The position numbers were made by a program, and so were the translations under genes. A stretch of DNA of 64,000 nucleotides from Altererythrobacter sp. KTW20L. Its GTDB lineage: Bacteria; Pseudomonadota; Alphaproteobacteria; Sphingomonadales; Sphingomonadaceae. Each line of letters begins with the position of its first letter. Within the stretch, counting starts at the first letter, position 1. This document shows positions 9,540 to 17,812 of this stretch, one piece after another. The notes under the pieces are model-generated. The model saw nothing but the letters and a program-made list of their open reading frames with translations, made no database searches and was not told the DNA's origin. The DNA is taken from contig NZ_JAMFLH010000001.1 of assembly GCF_023501975.1 (NCBI RefSeq), positions 247,481-311,480 of the forward strand, in the 5' to 3' direction.

Positions 9540-9980
9540 CTGGACTGGGGTATTCTTGATGGATCGGTCGGCCCGCGCGTACGGCTGCTGAGGAACGCGC
9601 TCAATTCCGCTTCGCTGGCAGCTTCCGAACCGTTCGGACTGCCGACCGGCTCGCTCACGGTGATGGCCCTGGTGGCGGCCAATCCGGGCAGCTCGCAGGC
9701 TGAGCTTGCCGCCATGGCCGGGATCACGGGGCCGAGCCTTGTCGGTCTGCTCGACGAGCTGGAACGGCGCGGACTGGTGGGCCGCACCCGCGACAAGGTG
9801 GACCGGCGGCGCAACATGCTCGCCCTGACGGCAGAGGGCACCGAAATGATGGGGCGCATGTTCACCACGGTCTCCCCCATCGAAGCGCCAATCCGTGCAG
9901 CTCTGGGAGACAGCGGCCTTGCCGAGTTGACCGACCTGCTCGACCGCGCCATCGCTGCTCTGGAAAACGAGGCCAGATAG
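9540..9980 (+). CDS. MarR-family transcriptional regulator with a non-standard start
   Basis: The winged-helix core is clear: SSQAELAAMAGITGPSLV, LLDELERRGLVGRTRD and DRRRNMLALTAEG. The first standard start codons (GTG 9660, ATG 9663) would remove the first helix of the dimerisation region. The frame stays open back to a TAG at 9477 and the residues between 9540 and 9660 (DWGILDGSVGPRVRLL, FGLPTGSLTVMALVAAN) look like a normal MarR N terminus. A CTG at 9540, preceded by GGGAGC about nine bases before, is my choice, giving 146 residues. It is followed after five bases by a second MarR gene. The likely target is the PQQ dehydrogenase region or itself. Confidence 0.7.
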   Translation: MDWGILDGSVGPRVRLLRNALNSASLAASEPFGLPTGSLTVMALVAANPGSSQAELAAMAGITGPSLVGLLDELERRGLVGRTRDKVDRRRNMLALTAEGTEMMGRMFTTVSPIEAPIRAALGDSGLAELTDLLDRAIAALENEAR

Positions 9981-9985
9981 CAGCC

Positions 9986-10462
9986 ATGACACGCAGCGCA
10001 TTCGAAACCTACCGGGCAGGCGAGACCACGCCGGACATCGGCGTGATGGTCAAGCTGGTGCTGACAGTGCGCGGGTTTCGGGGGCAGCTGGACGAACGGC
10101 TGCGCCGCATCGGGCAGAGCGTCAGCCGCATGGAGACGCTGGCCGCGATCATGAATATGCCCGATCCCAAATCACAAAGTGATGTCGCCCGACGGTTGCG
10201 GGTGGAGGGGGCCACCGTCACCCGCATGATTGACATCCTGAGCAAGGAAGGCCTGGTCGAGCGGGCACCCGACCCGGGTGACCGGCGGGTAAACCTGCTT
10301 TCCATCACTCGGGCGGGCGAGACAGTGCTGGAAGAAATATTCGGTGTTTACGATAGCTTCCGCGAGCATGTGCTGTCACGGCTGGAAGCGGGCGACCGGG
10401 AGGAAATGCACCGCCTGCTAGACCTGATGCTGGAAGCAATCGACAACCCTCCCGGCGAATGA
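9986..10462 (+). CDS. MarR-family transcriptional regulator (second of a tandem pair)
   Basis: A 158-residue protein with the MarR winged helix: SQSDVARRLRVEGATVTRM, IDILSKEGLVERAPDPGDRR and VNLLSITRAGE. The wing motif DPGDRR is the family hallmark. It is separated by five bases from the preceding MarR gene, an unusual tandem of two paralogous repressors with only moderate resemblance to each other. The PQQ dehydrogenase starts 64 bases downstream on the same strand, so the pair probably controls it in response to an aromatic or phenolic ligand, as is common for this family. That link is an inference from position. Confidence 0.88.
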   Translation: MTRSAFETYRAGETTPDIGVMVKLVLTVRGFRGQLDERLRRIGQSVSRMETLAAIMNMPDPKSQSDVARRLRVEGATVTRMIDILSKEGLVERAPDPGDRRVNLLSITRAGETVLEEIFGVYDSFREHVLSRLEAGDREEMHRLLDLMLEAIDNPPGE

Positions 10463-10526
10463 CCCCCTTGTGCCGCATGGCGCTTTCGCGTTACCTGTCC
10501 GCCGGGAAATTGGGAGAGTTTCTAAC

Positions 10527-12671
10527 GTGAGGGGTTTCGTCAGCCGGGCCATTGCCGGTGCCATATCTGCAGGCCTGCTGCTGGCGTCCTGTGCACCGTC
10601 GTCAACGCGAGTCGAATCCACCCCGAACGCAGCGCAGGCCGGTCCGGCCTCGGTCGATACCGCCCGCATGCTGGCCACCGAAGACCCCGCAAATATCGGC
10701 AACTGGATGAGCCATGGCCGCAACTGGGGCGAGGACCGGTTCAGCCCCCTGACCCAGATCAACGATGGCAATGTCAGCCAGCTCGGCCTCGCCTGGTTCG
10801 ACGATCTGGAAACCATGCGCGGGGTCCAGGCTACTCCGCTGGTGGTCGATGGTGTGCTCTATAACGAGAGCATCTACAACATCGTCACGGCATACAACGC
10901 AGCCACCGGCGCAAAGCTGTGGACTTATGATCCCCAGGTCGGCCCCGAATGGGCGCGGCTGGCCTGCTGCGGCCCATCCAGCCGGGGCATCGCCGCGTGG
11001 GGGGGCAAGATTTTTATTGCCGCGCTCGACGGGCGGCTGATCGCGGTCGATGCGGCCAGTGGCGCGGAAGTGTGGTCCGTCCAGACCTTCGACCGGGCCG
11101 AAGCCTATTCCATAACCGGCGCACCGCGGGTCTATGATGGCCGCGTGGTGATCGGCAATGGCGGCGCGGACTATGGCGTGCGCGGTTTTGTCGCCGCATT
11201 CGATGCCGGGACCGGCGAGCAGTTGTGGAAGTTCTACACCGTGCCCGGCAATCCCGCCGACGGCCCCGATGGCGAGGCTTCGGACAGCGCCATGGAGATT
11301 GCCCTGCCCACCTGGCACGGTGAGTGGTGGCGCTATGGCGGCGGCGGTACGGCCTGGGATGCCTTCGCCTATGACCCGGAATTGAACCTCGTGTATATCG
11401 GCACCGGAAATGGCACGCCGCACATGTGGCATTTCCGCAGCGAAGGACGCGGCGACAACCTGTTCCTGTGCTCAATCGTGGCGGTTGATGCGGCGAGCGG
11501 CGCCTACAAATGGCACTACCAGATGGTGCCCGAGGAGGACTGGGACTACACCTGCACCCAGCCGATGATCACCGCCGACCTGGAGATTGGCGGGCGGACC
11601 CGGCAGGTCATCATGCAGGCTCCCAAGAATGGCTTTTTCTATGTCATCGACCGCGCCACCGGCGAACTGCTGAGCGCGGAAAACTATGTCTCGGTCAACA
11701 CCTGGGCAAGCCACATCGACATGGCCACCGGCCGCCCGGTGCTGCAACCCGGCGCGCACAACACCACTACGCCGCACCTGATGAGCCCGAGCTGGCTCGC
11801 CGCCCACACCTGGCATCCAATGGCATTCAGCCCGCTGACGGGCCTGGTTTACCTGTCCGCGCAGGAACAGGGCGATGTCTATGCCCGGGCCGAGGATGGC
11901 GACTTCAACTATGTCCACCACCGCAGCAATTCGGGCCAGCAGCGGCGCAACATGCCGGAACTGCGCGCGCAACTGATGGAACAGGCGCGGGTAGAGGAGA
12001 AAGGCTATCTCCTCGCCTGGAACCCGGTGACGCAGAGCGAGGCATGGCGTGTGCCCTATCGCGTGCCAGGATCGGGCGGTGTGCTGGCCACGGCGGGCAA
12101 CCTCGTGATCCAGGGCACGATCGACCAGACGCTGGCGATCTATGCCGCCGACACCGGTGCCAAGCTGTGGGAAATGCACATCGACCAGGCTCCGGTGGCA
12201 GGCCCTATCACCTACATGGTCGATGGCGTGCAATATATCGCCATCAACGCCGGGTGGGGCGGGTCGCCGGTCTACAACCTCGGACCATTCCAGACCTCGA
12301 CGGCCAAGCTGCTGGTGTTCCGCCTGGGCGCAACCGGTGTCACCCTGCCGCCTCCGCCGCCCCCCACGGCCCTGCCCCGTCCGCCATTCCTCACCGCGAC
12401 CGAGGACGTGATTGCGCGTGGCCGCGAGCTGTACGGCGAAAGCTGCGCCCGCTGCCACGGCCCCAACGCCGTGGGCGGGATGAAAGACCTGCGCTGGATG
12501 ACTGCCGAGTCCCGCGCCCAGTTCGCCGATATCGTGCTGCGCGGGACCATGGCGGACCGCGGAATGATAGGTTTCGCCGGACAGTTGAGCGAGGACGACA
12601 CCGCCGCCATCCACGCCTTCCTTATCGCCCGTGCCAACGAAGACTTTGCTGACGCTTCGGCCCACCCCTGA
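10527..12671 (+). CDS. PQQ-dependent dehydrogenase with C-terminal cytochrome c domain, predicted lipoprotein
   Basis: A 714-residue quinohaemoprotein. The GTG at 10527, preceded by GGGAGAG, begins a lipoprotein signal GAISAGLLLASC. The beta-propeller contains the vicinal cysteine pair ACC at residues 147-148 that contacts PQQ, GTGNGTPHMW, and PEEDWDYT around the active-site region. A single haem motif CARCH is at residues 640-644 in the C-terminal cytochrome domain, joined by a Pro-rich linker (PPPPPPTALPRPP). Such enzymes oxidise primary alcohols or aldehydes in the periplasm and pass electrons to cytochrome. The predicted lipid anchor is less usual than a free periplasmic form. Two MarR genes lie directly upstream. 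Confidence 0.9.
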   Translation: MRGFVSRAIAGAISAGLLLASCAPSSTRVESTPNAAQAGPASVDTARMLATEDPANIGNWMSHGRNWGEDRFSPLTQINDGNVSQLGLAWFDDLETMRGVQATPLVVDGVLYNESIYNIVTAYNAATGAKLWTYDPQVGPEWARLACCGPSSRGIAAWGGKIFIAALDGRLIAVDAASGAEVWSVQTFDRAEAYSITGAPRVYDGRVVIGNGGADYGVRGFVAAFDAGTGEQLWKFYTVPGNPADGPDGEASDSAMEIALPTWHGEWWRYGGGGTAWDAFAYDPELNLVYIGTGNGTPHMWHFRSEGRGDNLFLCSIVAVDAASGAYKWHYQMVPEEDWDYTCTQPMITADLEIGGRTRQVIMQAPKNGFFYVIDRATGELLSAENYVSVNTWASHIDMATGRPVLQPGAHNTTTPHLMSPSWLAAHTWHPMAFSPLTGLVYLSAQEQGDVYARAEDGDFNYVHHRSNSGQQRRNMPELRAQLMEQARVEEKGYLLAWNPVTQSEAWRVPYRVPGSGGVLATAGNLVIQGTIDQTLAIYAADTGAKLWEMHIDQAPVAGPITYMVDGVQYIAINAGWGGSPVYNLGPFQTSTAKLLVFRLGATGVTLPPPPPPTALPRPPFLTATEDVIARGRELYGESCARCHGPNAVGGMKDLRWMTAESRAQFADIVLRGTMADRGMIGFAGQLSEDDTAAIHAFLIARANEDFADASAHP

Positions 12672-12682
12672 GGAATTTGCCC

Positions 12683-14443
12683 ATGAGACTGTTCCGCACC
12701 GCAATCTCCGCCCTGGCGCTTGCCGCTGCCCTCCCCACCGCCGCCCTCGCCCAGGCTCCGGGCGAACCGAGCGCAGTGCTCGATACCTCGTGCCTCTACG
12801 ATTGCCTGATCGCAGCAGTGCGCGGGCACATGACGGCGCTGGAAGCGCGCAACTATGCCAACCTGCCGCTCGCCGCCGATGTCATGTTCACCGAGAACAA
12901 CGTGGTGCTGCCGGTGGGCCAGGGCTTGTGGCGGACTGTCGTCGAAGTCGATGACAACGGCCTTGCCGTGGCCGACGAGACCACCGGCCATGCCGCCTGG
13001 TTCGGCTCTGTCCGCGAGAACGGCCATGCCGCCTTCTATGCCGTGCGCATCCACGTGGAAGGCGGCCTGATCGACGAGATCGAGAGCGTCGTCCACCGCC
13101 GCACCAGCCTTCCCGCGCCGTTTGGCGACTGGGAGAACATGGAGCATTTCGCCGAGTTCTACGAAGTGCTGCCGGAAGAAGAACGCCGCCCGCGCGAACG
13201 GATGCTGGCCATTGCCGATGCCTATTTCGACACGGTCGAACTGAACGACGGACAGGTCTTCGCGCCCTTCTCCGAAGATTGCAGCCGCCTCGAAAACGGC
13301 ATTTCCACCACTGCCCCCGAACCCGGTGCCCAGGCCAGCGCGGCCAACATCGCCAGCGGCTGCCGCGAACAGTTCGAGCTGGGCATCTACAAGATCAACA
13401 AGCGGGTGCGCCGCGTCCTGCCGCTGGTGGACGAATATCGCGGCGTGGTGGTGGGCAGCGGCTTCTTCGACCATGCCAACGAATGGGACCGTTACCTGCT
13501 GACCGATGGCCGCGAGATGCGCACCGCCCTGAAGTGGCCCAATTCGATCACGCTGCTGGAAGCCTTTCGCATCCGCGATGCCGAAATCCAGCGGATCGAG
13601 GCGACCTTCACCTATGTGCCCTATTTCATGCACAACCCGTTCTGGGGGGAAGCCGCCCCCATGCCGCGTTTTGCGCCAGACCCGGCCGCTTGCAATGATG
13701 CCTGCCTAACGGGCCTCGCCATGTCGGTTGCCAGCGCTATGCCGGGCAACAACTGGCAGCAAGTCAACTGGGCGGAAACAGTCGGCTATTCGGAAAATTC
13801 GGTCGGCATCCGTGTGGGCGAATCCATCTGGCGGGGGATTACCGCGATCGACACAGACCCGCTGGTGGTTGCCGACGCCGAAACCGGCAAGGCCGTATGG
13901 ATCGGCCGGATCGAAGAGCACGGCCAGCCCGCCTGGGCCGCCTTTACCGTGGCCGCCGATGGCGACGCGGTTGGCAGCATCGACGCGCTGATCCGCCGCA
14001 GCAACTATGGCCCGCCCTATGTCGATCCGGTTTCGGCCACCGACTTTGACCGCCTCCCCGCCGCGCGCCGCACGCCCCGCGCGGCGATGATCGCGGGCGC
14101 GGGCAGGTTCATGGCCGCGATCGACGCCAACGTGGCTCCCGAAGGACTGCTGGACGAAAACTGCAACTGGCTGGTCAACGGCCTCGACGTGGGCGGCTGC
14201 GCCGGTTCGTTCGGCAGCCCGCCGCTCGCCCGGATCGAAGCTGTGCGCGACCGGCAGGTGCTGGCAGCCGACGAGGAGCGGGGCCTGGTGGCCGTGCGCT
14301 TCTTTGAGGACATTCCCGCCACCAATGGCGAAGGCTATCCGATGACCACCCAGGTGGTCGAACTCTACCGCTTCGAAGGCGGGAGGATCACGCGGGTGGA
14401 GGCCTTCACCAGCGAGCTGCCCTACGGCATGCGCCCGCGCTGA
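12683..14443 (+). CDS. Exported protein with two copies of a DUF8021/NTF2-like domain
   Basis: A 586-residue secreted protein (signal MRLFRTAISALALAAALP, cleavage near AALAQAP; GAGGAA ribosome site at 12670-12675). The two halves share one pattern: a CxxxC start (CLYDCL; CNDACL), a YSENSVGIRVGESIWRG-like strand (FTENNVVLPVGQGLWRT in copy 1), a VADxETGxAxWxGxxxExG segment, and a terminal ArgArg (VVHRR; LIRRS). Copy 1 spans about residues 34-150 and copy 2 about 335-450; each is followed by an AFxxDCxxxENG or LLDENCNWLVNG segment. I match this to the SnoaL/NTF2-like DUF8021 family. It follows the PQQ dehydrogenase after 11 bases, so the two are probably co-transcribed. No activity is known to me. 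Confidence 0.75.
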   Translation: MRLFRTAISALALAAALPTAALAQAPGEPSAVLDTSCLYDCLIAAVRGHMTALEARNYANLPLAADVMFTENNVVLPVGQGLWRTVVEVDDNGLAVADETTGHAAWFGSVRENGHAAFYAVRIHVEGGLIDEIESVVHRRTSLPAPFGDWENMEHFAEFYEVLPEEERRPRERMLAIADAYFDTVELNDGQVFAPFSEDCSRLENGISTTAPEPGAQASAANIASGCREQFELGIYKINKRVRRVLPLVDEYRGVVVGSGFFDHANEWDRYLLTDGREMRTALKWPNSITLLEAFRIRDAEIQRIEATFTYVPYFMHNPFWGEAAPMPRFAPDPAACNDACLTGLAMSVASAMPGNNWQQVNWAETVGYSENSVGIRVGESIWRGITAIDTDPLVVADAETGKAVWIGRIEEHGQPAWAAFTVAADGDAVGSIDALIRRSNYGPPYVDPVSATDFDRLPAARRTPRAAMIAGAGRFMAAIDANVAPEGLLDENCNWLVNGLDVGGCAGSFGSPPLARIEAVRDRQVLAADEERGLVAVRFFEDIPATNGEGYPMTTQVVELYRFEGGRITRVEAFTSELPYGMRPR

Positions 14444-14452
14444 TCCGGCGGC

Positions 14453-15235
14453 TTAGGGATAGACGGTGATCGCCACCTTGCGGTCCCGCCAGTCACCCGG
14501 CTCGGCGCTTTCGTCGACCACGGTTTCGATCCGCTCGACCGTGGGGATGAGGCCGTTGAACATGCCGGCGATCTCGCGCGCGCGGCGGGCGGCAAGGCCG
14601 GGCTGCTCTTCCAGCACCGTGCCATCGGACAGGCGCACGGCGGCGCGGTGGCCGGTGACTTCGATCCGCGAGGCACCGATCGCTGAGGCATAGTCCAGCA
14701 CCGCGCCCAGGGCATTGGGCGTCTTGAAGTTGACCGATGTCTCGAATGGGAAATGCACATCGAAAGTACGGGCAACAAACGGCGGCTCGGGCGGCGGTGG
14801 TGGAACGGGCGATCCGACCGGGGCGAAGGCCAGCCGCCCACCGCTCGGCCCCGGAGGACGCGGCGGCTCGAAGCCGAGTTCATAGCGTTCTTCGGCCATC
14901 AGCACGGTGTTACACTCGGGTGAAAGCTCGGGCATGACCGACACCCTCACATCATCAAGCACCAGACCGCCGCAGATCCGCTCACCCGCCTTTGGCGCGC
15001 CTTCGACCAGCGCCAAGTGCCCCAGCCACGGCGGATTGAATTCGGCCGAAACATCGGTCTGGATACCGAGGTAGTAGAGTTCGCCGCCATACTCGCTCAA
15101 CCAGCACGGCACGCTGCTGGTATCGCGCACGATCGGGCAGGCAACAAAGGTCAGGCGGTCCTGCGCTGCCGCCGTGGCGGGCAGTGCCAGTGCGGCGAGG
15201 GTAAGAGCGCTCGTGGCAAGGCTCCGCGCCATCAT
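14453..15235 (-). CDS. Exported protein with a C-terminal OmpA-like domain
   Basis: A 260-residue protein with signal peptide MMARSLATSALTLAAL ending near TAAAQ. The last hundred residues (VHFPFETSVNFKTPNALGA, IEVTGHRAAVRLSDG, ARRAREIAGMF, DWRDRKVAITVYP) follow the OmpA peptidoglycan-binding fold, but the usual TDxxG motif is replaced by TGHRA, so binding to peptidoglycan is doubtful. Two Met codons (15235, 15232) can start it; the first overlaps the stop of the cytochrome gene by ATGA. N-terminal Cys residues (FVACP, VPCWL, RICGG, PECN) may form disulfides. It is the last gene of a minus-strand unit with the di-haem cytochrome and two hydrolases. Confidence 0.68.
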   Translation of the reverse strand: MMARSLATSALTLAALALPATAAAQDRLTFVACPIVRDTSSVPCWLSEYGGELYYLGIQTDVSAEFNPPWLGHLALVEGAPKAGERICGGLVLDDVRVSVMPELSPECNTVLMAEERYELGFEPPRPPGPSGGRLAFAPVGSPVPPPPPEPPFVARTFDVHFPFETSVNFKTPNALGAVLDYASAIGASRIEVTGHRAAVRLSDGTVLEEQPGLAARRAREIAGMFNGLIPTVERIETVVDESAEPGDWRDRKVAITVYP

Positions 15236-16806
15236 AGGCTCCCCAGGAAATTGGCGAGATCAGTGCGTTCCTGCCGGGTGTACTGGATGTTGTAACGGCG
15301 GTCATAGAAGTCCACGATCTCGTCGATATCCGTGGCGGAGCCATTGGAGAAATAGGGCGCGCGCGCCGCCAACCCGCGGAACTGCTGCATCACGATGGCC
15401 CCCACGTCATAGCATTTGCCCGAGACGAGCGCCCGGCCCGGATCCTGGGTATAGAACACCCGGCCAAGGAACGGATGGGGCGCCACGTCGGCGTGGCAGG
15501 TGATCTTGAACAGCGGCATCAGCTCCTGTTCGTCATTCCACGGATTGAGCGGCACTTCACGCGCCCAGGGCAGGTTGGTGGTGCCGATGTCCATCCAACC
15601 GTTGACCGTGTCGAGCCCGGTCATGTGCATCCCGTGGCAAGTGGAACAGGTCCGCTTGGTCGGGTTGCCCAGCCCCACCGTGTTGAGATGCATCGAATCG
15701 CGGATCCAGAAGGTCCGGAAGTGGAAGAGCTGCTGCCCGCGGAAGATCGAAGCGCGCATGGCGTTCTGGGCCTCGCTCAAGCTAGCTTGAGGTTCGGCCC
15801 ATGCGGGATCGACCGGGAAGACCCAGCGTGTGGTGTTGTTGCCGAGCACGCCGACATCCCCTGCCGCCAGGTTCTGCGGTCCGAAGGCCTTGCCGCCCTC
15901 GCCCAGCAACAGGCTGCCCGCGCCGGTGTAGGCTGCCTGCGCCGCGAACAGTTGGCGTTCGAAGCGGTTGATCTGGTCATGCTGCTCTGCCGTCAGCGCA
16001 GCAGCCATCTGCAGGTGCGCCGAGGCTGCGTCATCTGCCTGGGTTGCCAGGGTCGGCACTCGGGCATCGGCCATCAGGTTCATGCTGACCGGCTGGCCGG
16101 TGGCAGGATCGCGCAGGGTCGGCTCGCCCGTCTTGCCAACGAACGGCCCGACGCCGAAATTGGTGTGGGTCACATAGGGCAGGTTCGCCACCACGCGCGG
16201 GCGGCGATAGACCGAGATGGCGGGATTGGCACTGGCGAGGCCATACTCGGGGTCGAGATTGCAGGTGCCGGGATCGCGCACCACTTCGATATCGAATTCC
16301 GGTTCGATCGTACCTTCACCGAACGGGTTTTTCGGCGGCCAGGGCATAGCGATGCGGAACAGTCCACGTTGCAGCAGCAGCGAGTGCGATGCCTCCACCC
16401 CCTGCGGCAGGCTAGGGCAGTTGGAACCGTCTATGGCGGCAAAGATCGGATCGGTCCCGGCTGTGTCCTCCCACCGTTCGCGGATGGACTGGAGCGACAG
16501 GCTCATCCCGTCGGCGGGCTGGTGACACGATACGCAGCCGCGCCCGTTGGGGCCCAGCGGCTCGAAGAAGGCATGGCCCGCCGTGTTGAAGGCGCCATCG
16601 GCATTGAACAGCGCCAGGCTGCCGTGATCGTTGGCATATTCGAGGTGTTGCGGGAAATGCCGGGGTTCGCCCGGGCTCCACCAGTCGCGCCGCTCGGGCA
16701 TGCTCTCTTGGCCAGACTGCTGGGCGGTTACGGCCGACCATGATCCGGCGGCCAGCAGGGCTGCTCCAGCCACCCCGAGGACTGATCGGCCGAAAAGTCC
16801 CCTCAC
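15232..16806 (-). CDS. Di-haem cytochrome c, peroxidase-like
   Basis: A 524-residue exported protein (signal MRGLFGRSVLGVAGAALL, cleavage near VTAQQ). It has two haem c motifs, CVSCH at residues 91-95 and CSTCH at 387-391, and a C-terminal segment ARAPYFSNGSATDIDEIVDF then YDRRYNIQYTRQERTDLANF, the conserved tail of cytochrome c peroxidase/MauG-like proteins. Possible axial Met is in GMHMTG after the second haem. It is about 200 residues longer than classic CcpA, so it may be a lignostilbene- or rubber-oxygenase-like or methylamine-utilisation-like di-haem oxidase rather than a peroxidase. It follows the alpha/beta hydrolase by three bases and overlaps the OmpA-like gene. Confidence 0.8.
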   Translation of the reverse strand: MRGLFGRSVLGVAGAALLAAGSWSAVTAQQSGQESMPERRDWWSPGEPRHFPQHLEYANDHGSLALFNADGAFNTAGHAFFEPLGPNGRGCVSCHQPADGMSLSLQSIRERWEDTAGTDPIFAAIDGSNCPSLPQGVEASHSLLLQRGLFRIAMPWPPKNPFGEGTIEPEFDIEVVRDPGTCNLDPEYGLASANPAISVYRRPRVVANLPYVTHTNFGVGPFVGKTGEPTLRDPATGQPVSMNLMADARVPTLATQADDAASAHLQMAAALTAEQHDQINRFERQLFAAQAAYTGAGSLLLGEGGKAFGPQNLAAGDVGVLGNNTTRWVFPVDPAWAEPQASLSEAQNAMRASIFRGQQLFHFRTFWIRDSMHLNTVGLGNPTKRTCSTCHGMHMTGLDTVNGWMDIGTTNLPWAREVPLNPWNDEQELMPLFKITCHADVAPHPFLGRVFYTQDPGRALVSGKCYDVGAIVMQQFRGLAARAPYFSNGSATDIDEIVDFYDRRYNIQYTRQERTDLANFLGSL

Positions 16807-16809
16807 TTG

Positions 16810-17790
16810 TCAGAACCCCTTGTGTTCAATCGTCCAGTCCGTGCCTGCACACAGGCGGCAGTTGTCGCCGAGGAAAGTTCGGCCCGCAACCTCGTCGCCG
16901 CGCAACTGCCATTCCAGCCAGTCCACCGCGACATGGGCCACGGCCCCGCCCATCGGCTGGCTGTACGTGCCGCCGTGGCCAACCGGCAGGTCGGCCAGCA
17001 CGATCGGTACATTGCTGACCCGCGCGAAATCGTCGGTCCCGTTGGGATAGGCCACGTCGCCCGGCCCGCCGAGGATATAGATCACCGGCTGGTGGAAATT
17101 GCGCAGCATGTCCTTCGACACGCTGTACCCGCGGATTGGGCTGTTCTGGTCGTTGTAGATGCCGCTGTTGTGGATCAGCACGGTATCGATGCGCGGATCG
17201 GCGGCAACCTCGATCGCCTGCAACCCGCCGCATGAATGGCCCGCCACGGCGGCCCGCCGGGCATCGACCCGGCCATGGAAGCGGCTTTCAGGATCACGAC
17301 CCTGGGCAATCGCCCAGTCGAGCCCGGCAATCACGTCGGCCGCAGTGGTGGCTGGTGGCGGCAGGCCTCCGCCCGGTTCGGGCGCACGCTGCGGTGCCGG
17401 ACCATGGGTTGCGCCCGGGCCGCTGCGCCAGTGACCCGCAGCCACCACCAGGTAGCCATAGGAGGCGATCTGCGCGAGGTGGAAGCGGTGCGCCGTGCCA
17501 TCATCGGCGCAGCCCCCGTTGCCCCAAACGACGACCGGCAGCTTGCCGCCACCGAAAGGCGTCAGGTCCGCAGGGCGGTAGATCACGTGGCCGGGCAGCG
17601 AGGGATCTTCCTCCACCGTGGCGGGGTATGGCCCGTCGCCCGGCGTGTTGGGGATGCGATTGCGTTCTTCCGCCGCAGCGCGCATCGCGGCAGGATCGGG
17701 CGGGCCATCCTGGGACAGAGCGGGGCCGGCAAGGTCTGCCACCATGGCAAGGGCGGCAACCGGCAGGATCAGGCGCTTCAAATCCATCAC
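16810..17790 (-). CDS. Exported alpha/beta hydrolase
   Basis: A 326-residue protein with signal peptide MMDLKRLILPVAALAMV, processed near ALSQDG. The nucleophile elbow is GHSCGG with Ser at residue 186. VVVWGNGGCADDG forms the oxyanion region, and PVGHGGTYSQPMGG near residue 280 probably carries the catalytic His. Cys residues around the nucleophile and near the C terminus (CRLCAG) may form disulfides. The fold resembles secreted polyester or feruloyl-type esterases and platelet-activating-factor acetylhydrolase relatives. It is three bases from the di-haem cytochrome gene and 22 from the CocE-type gene, so hydrolases and oxidase form one unit. Confidence 0.82.
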   Translation of the reverse strand: MMDLKRLILPVAALAMVADLAGPALSQDGPPDPAAMRAAAEERNRIPNTPGDGPYPATVEEDPSLPGHVIYRPADLTPFGGGKLPVVVWGNGGCADDGTAHRFHLAQIASYGYLVVAAGHWRSGPGATHGPAPQRAPEPGGGLPPPATTAADVIAGLDWAIAQGRDPESRFHGRVDARRAAVAGHSCGGLQAIEVAADPRIDTVLIHNSGIYNDQNSPIRGYSVSKDMLRNFHQPVIYILGGPGDVAYPNGTDDFARVSNVPIVLADLPVGHGGTYSQPMGGAVAHVAVDWLEWQLRGDEVAGRTFLGDNCRLCAGTDWTIEHKGF

Positions 17791-17812
17791 GTTCTCTCCC
17801 CGTTCAATCGAA

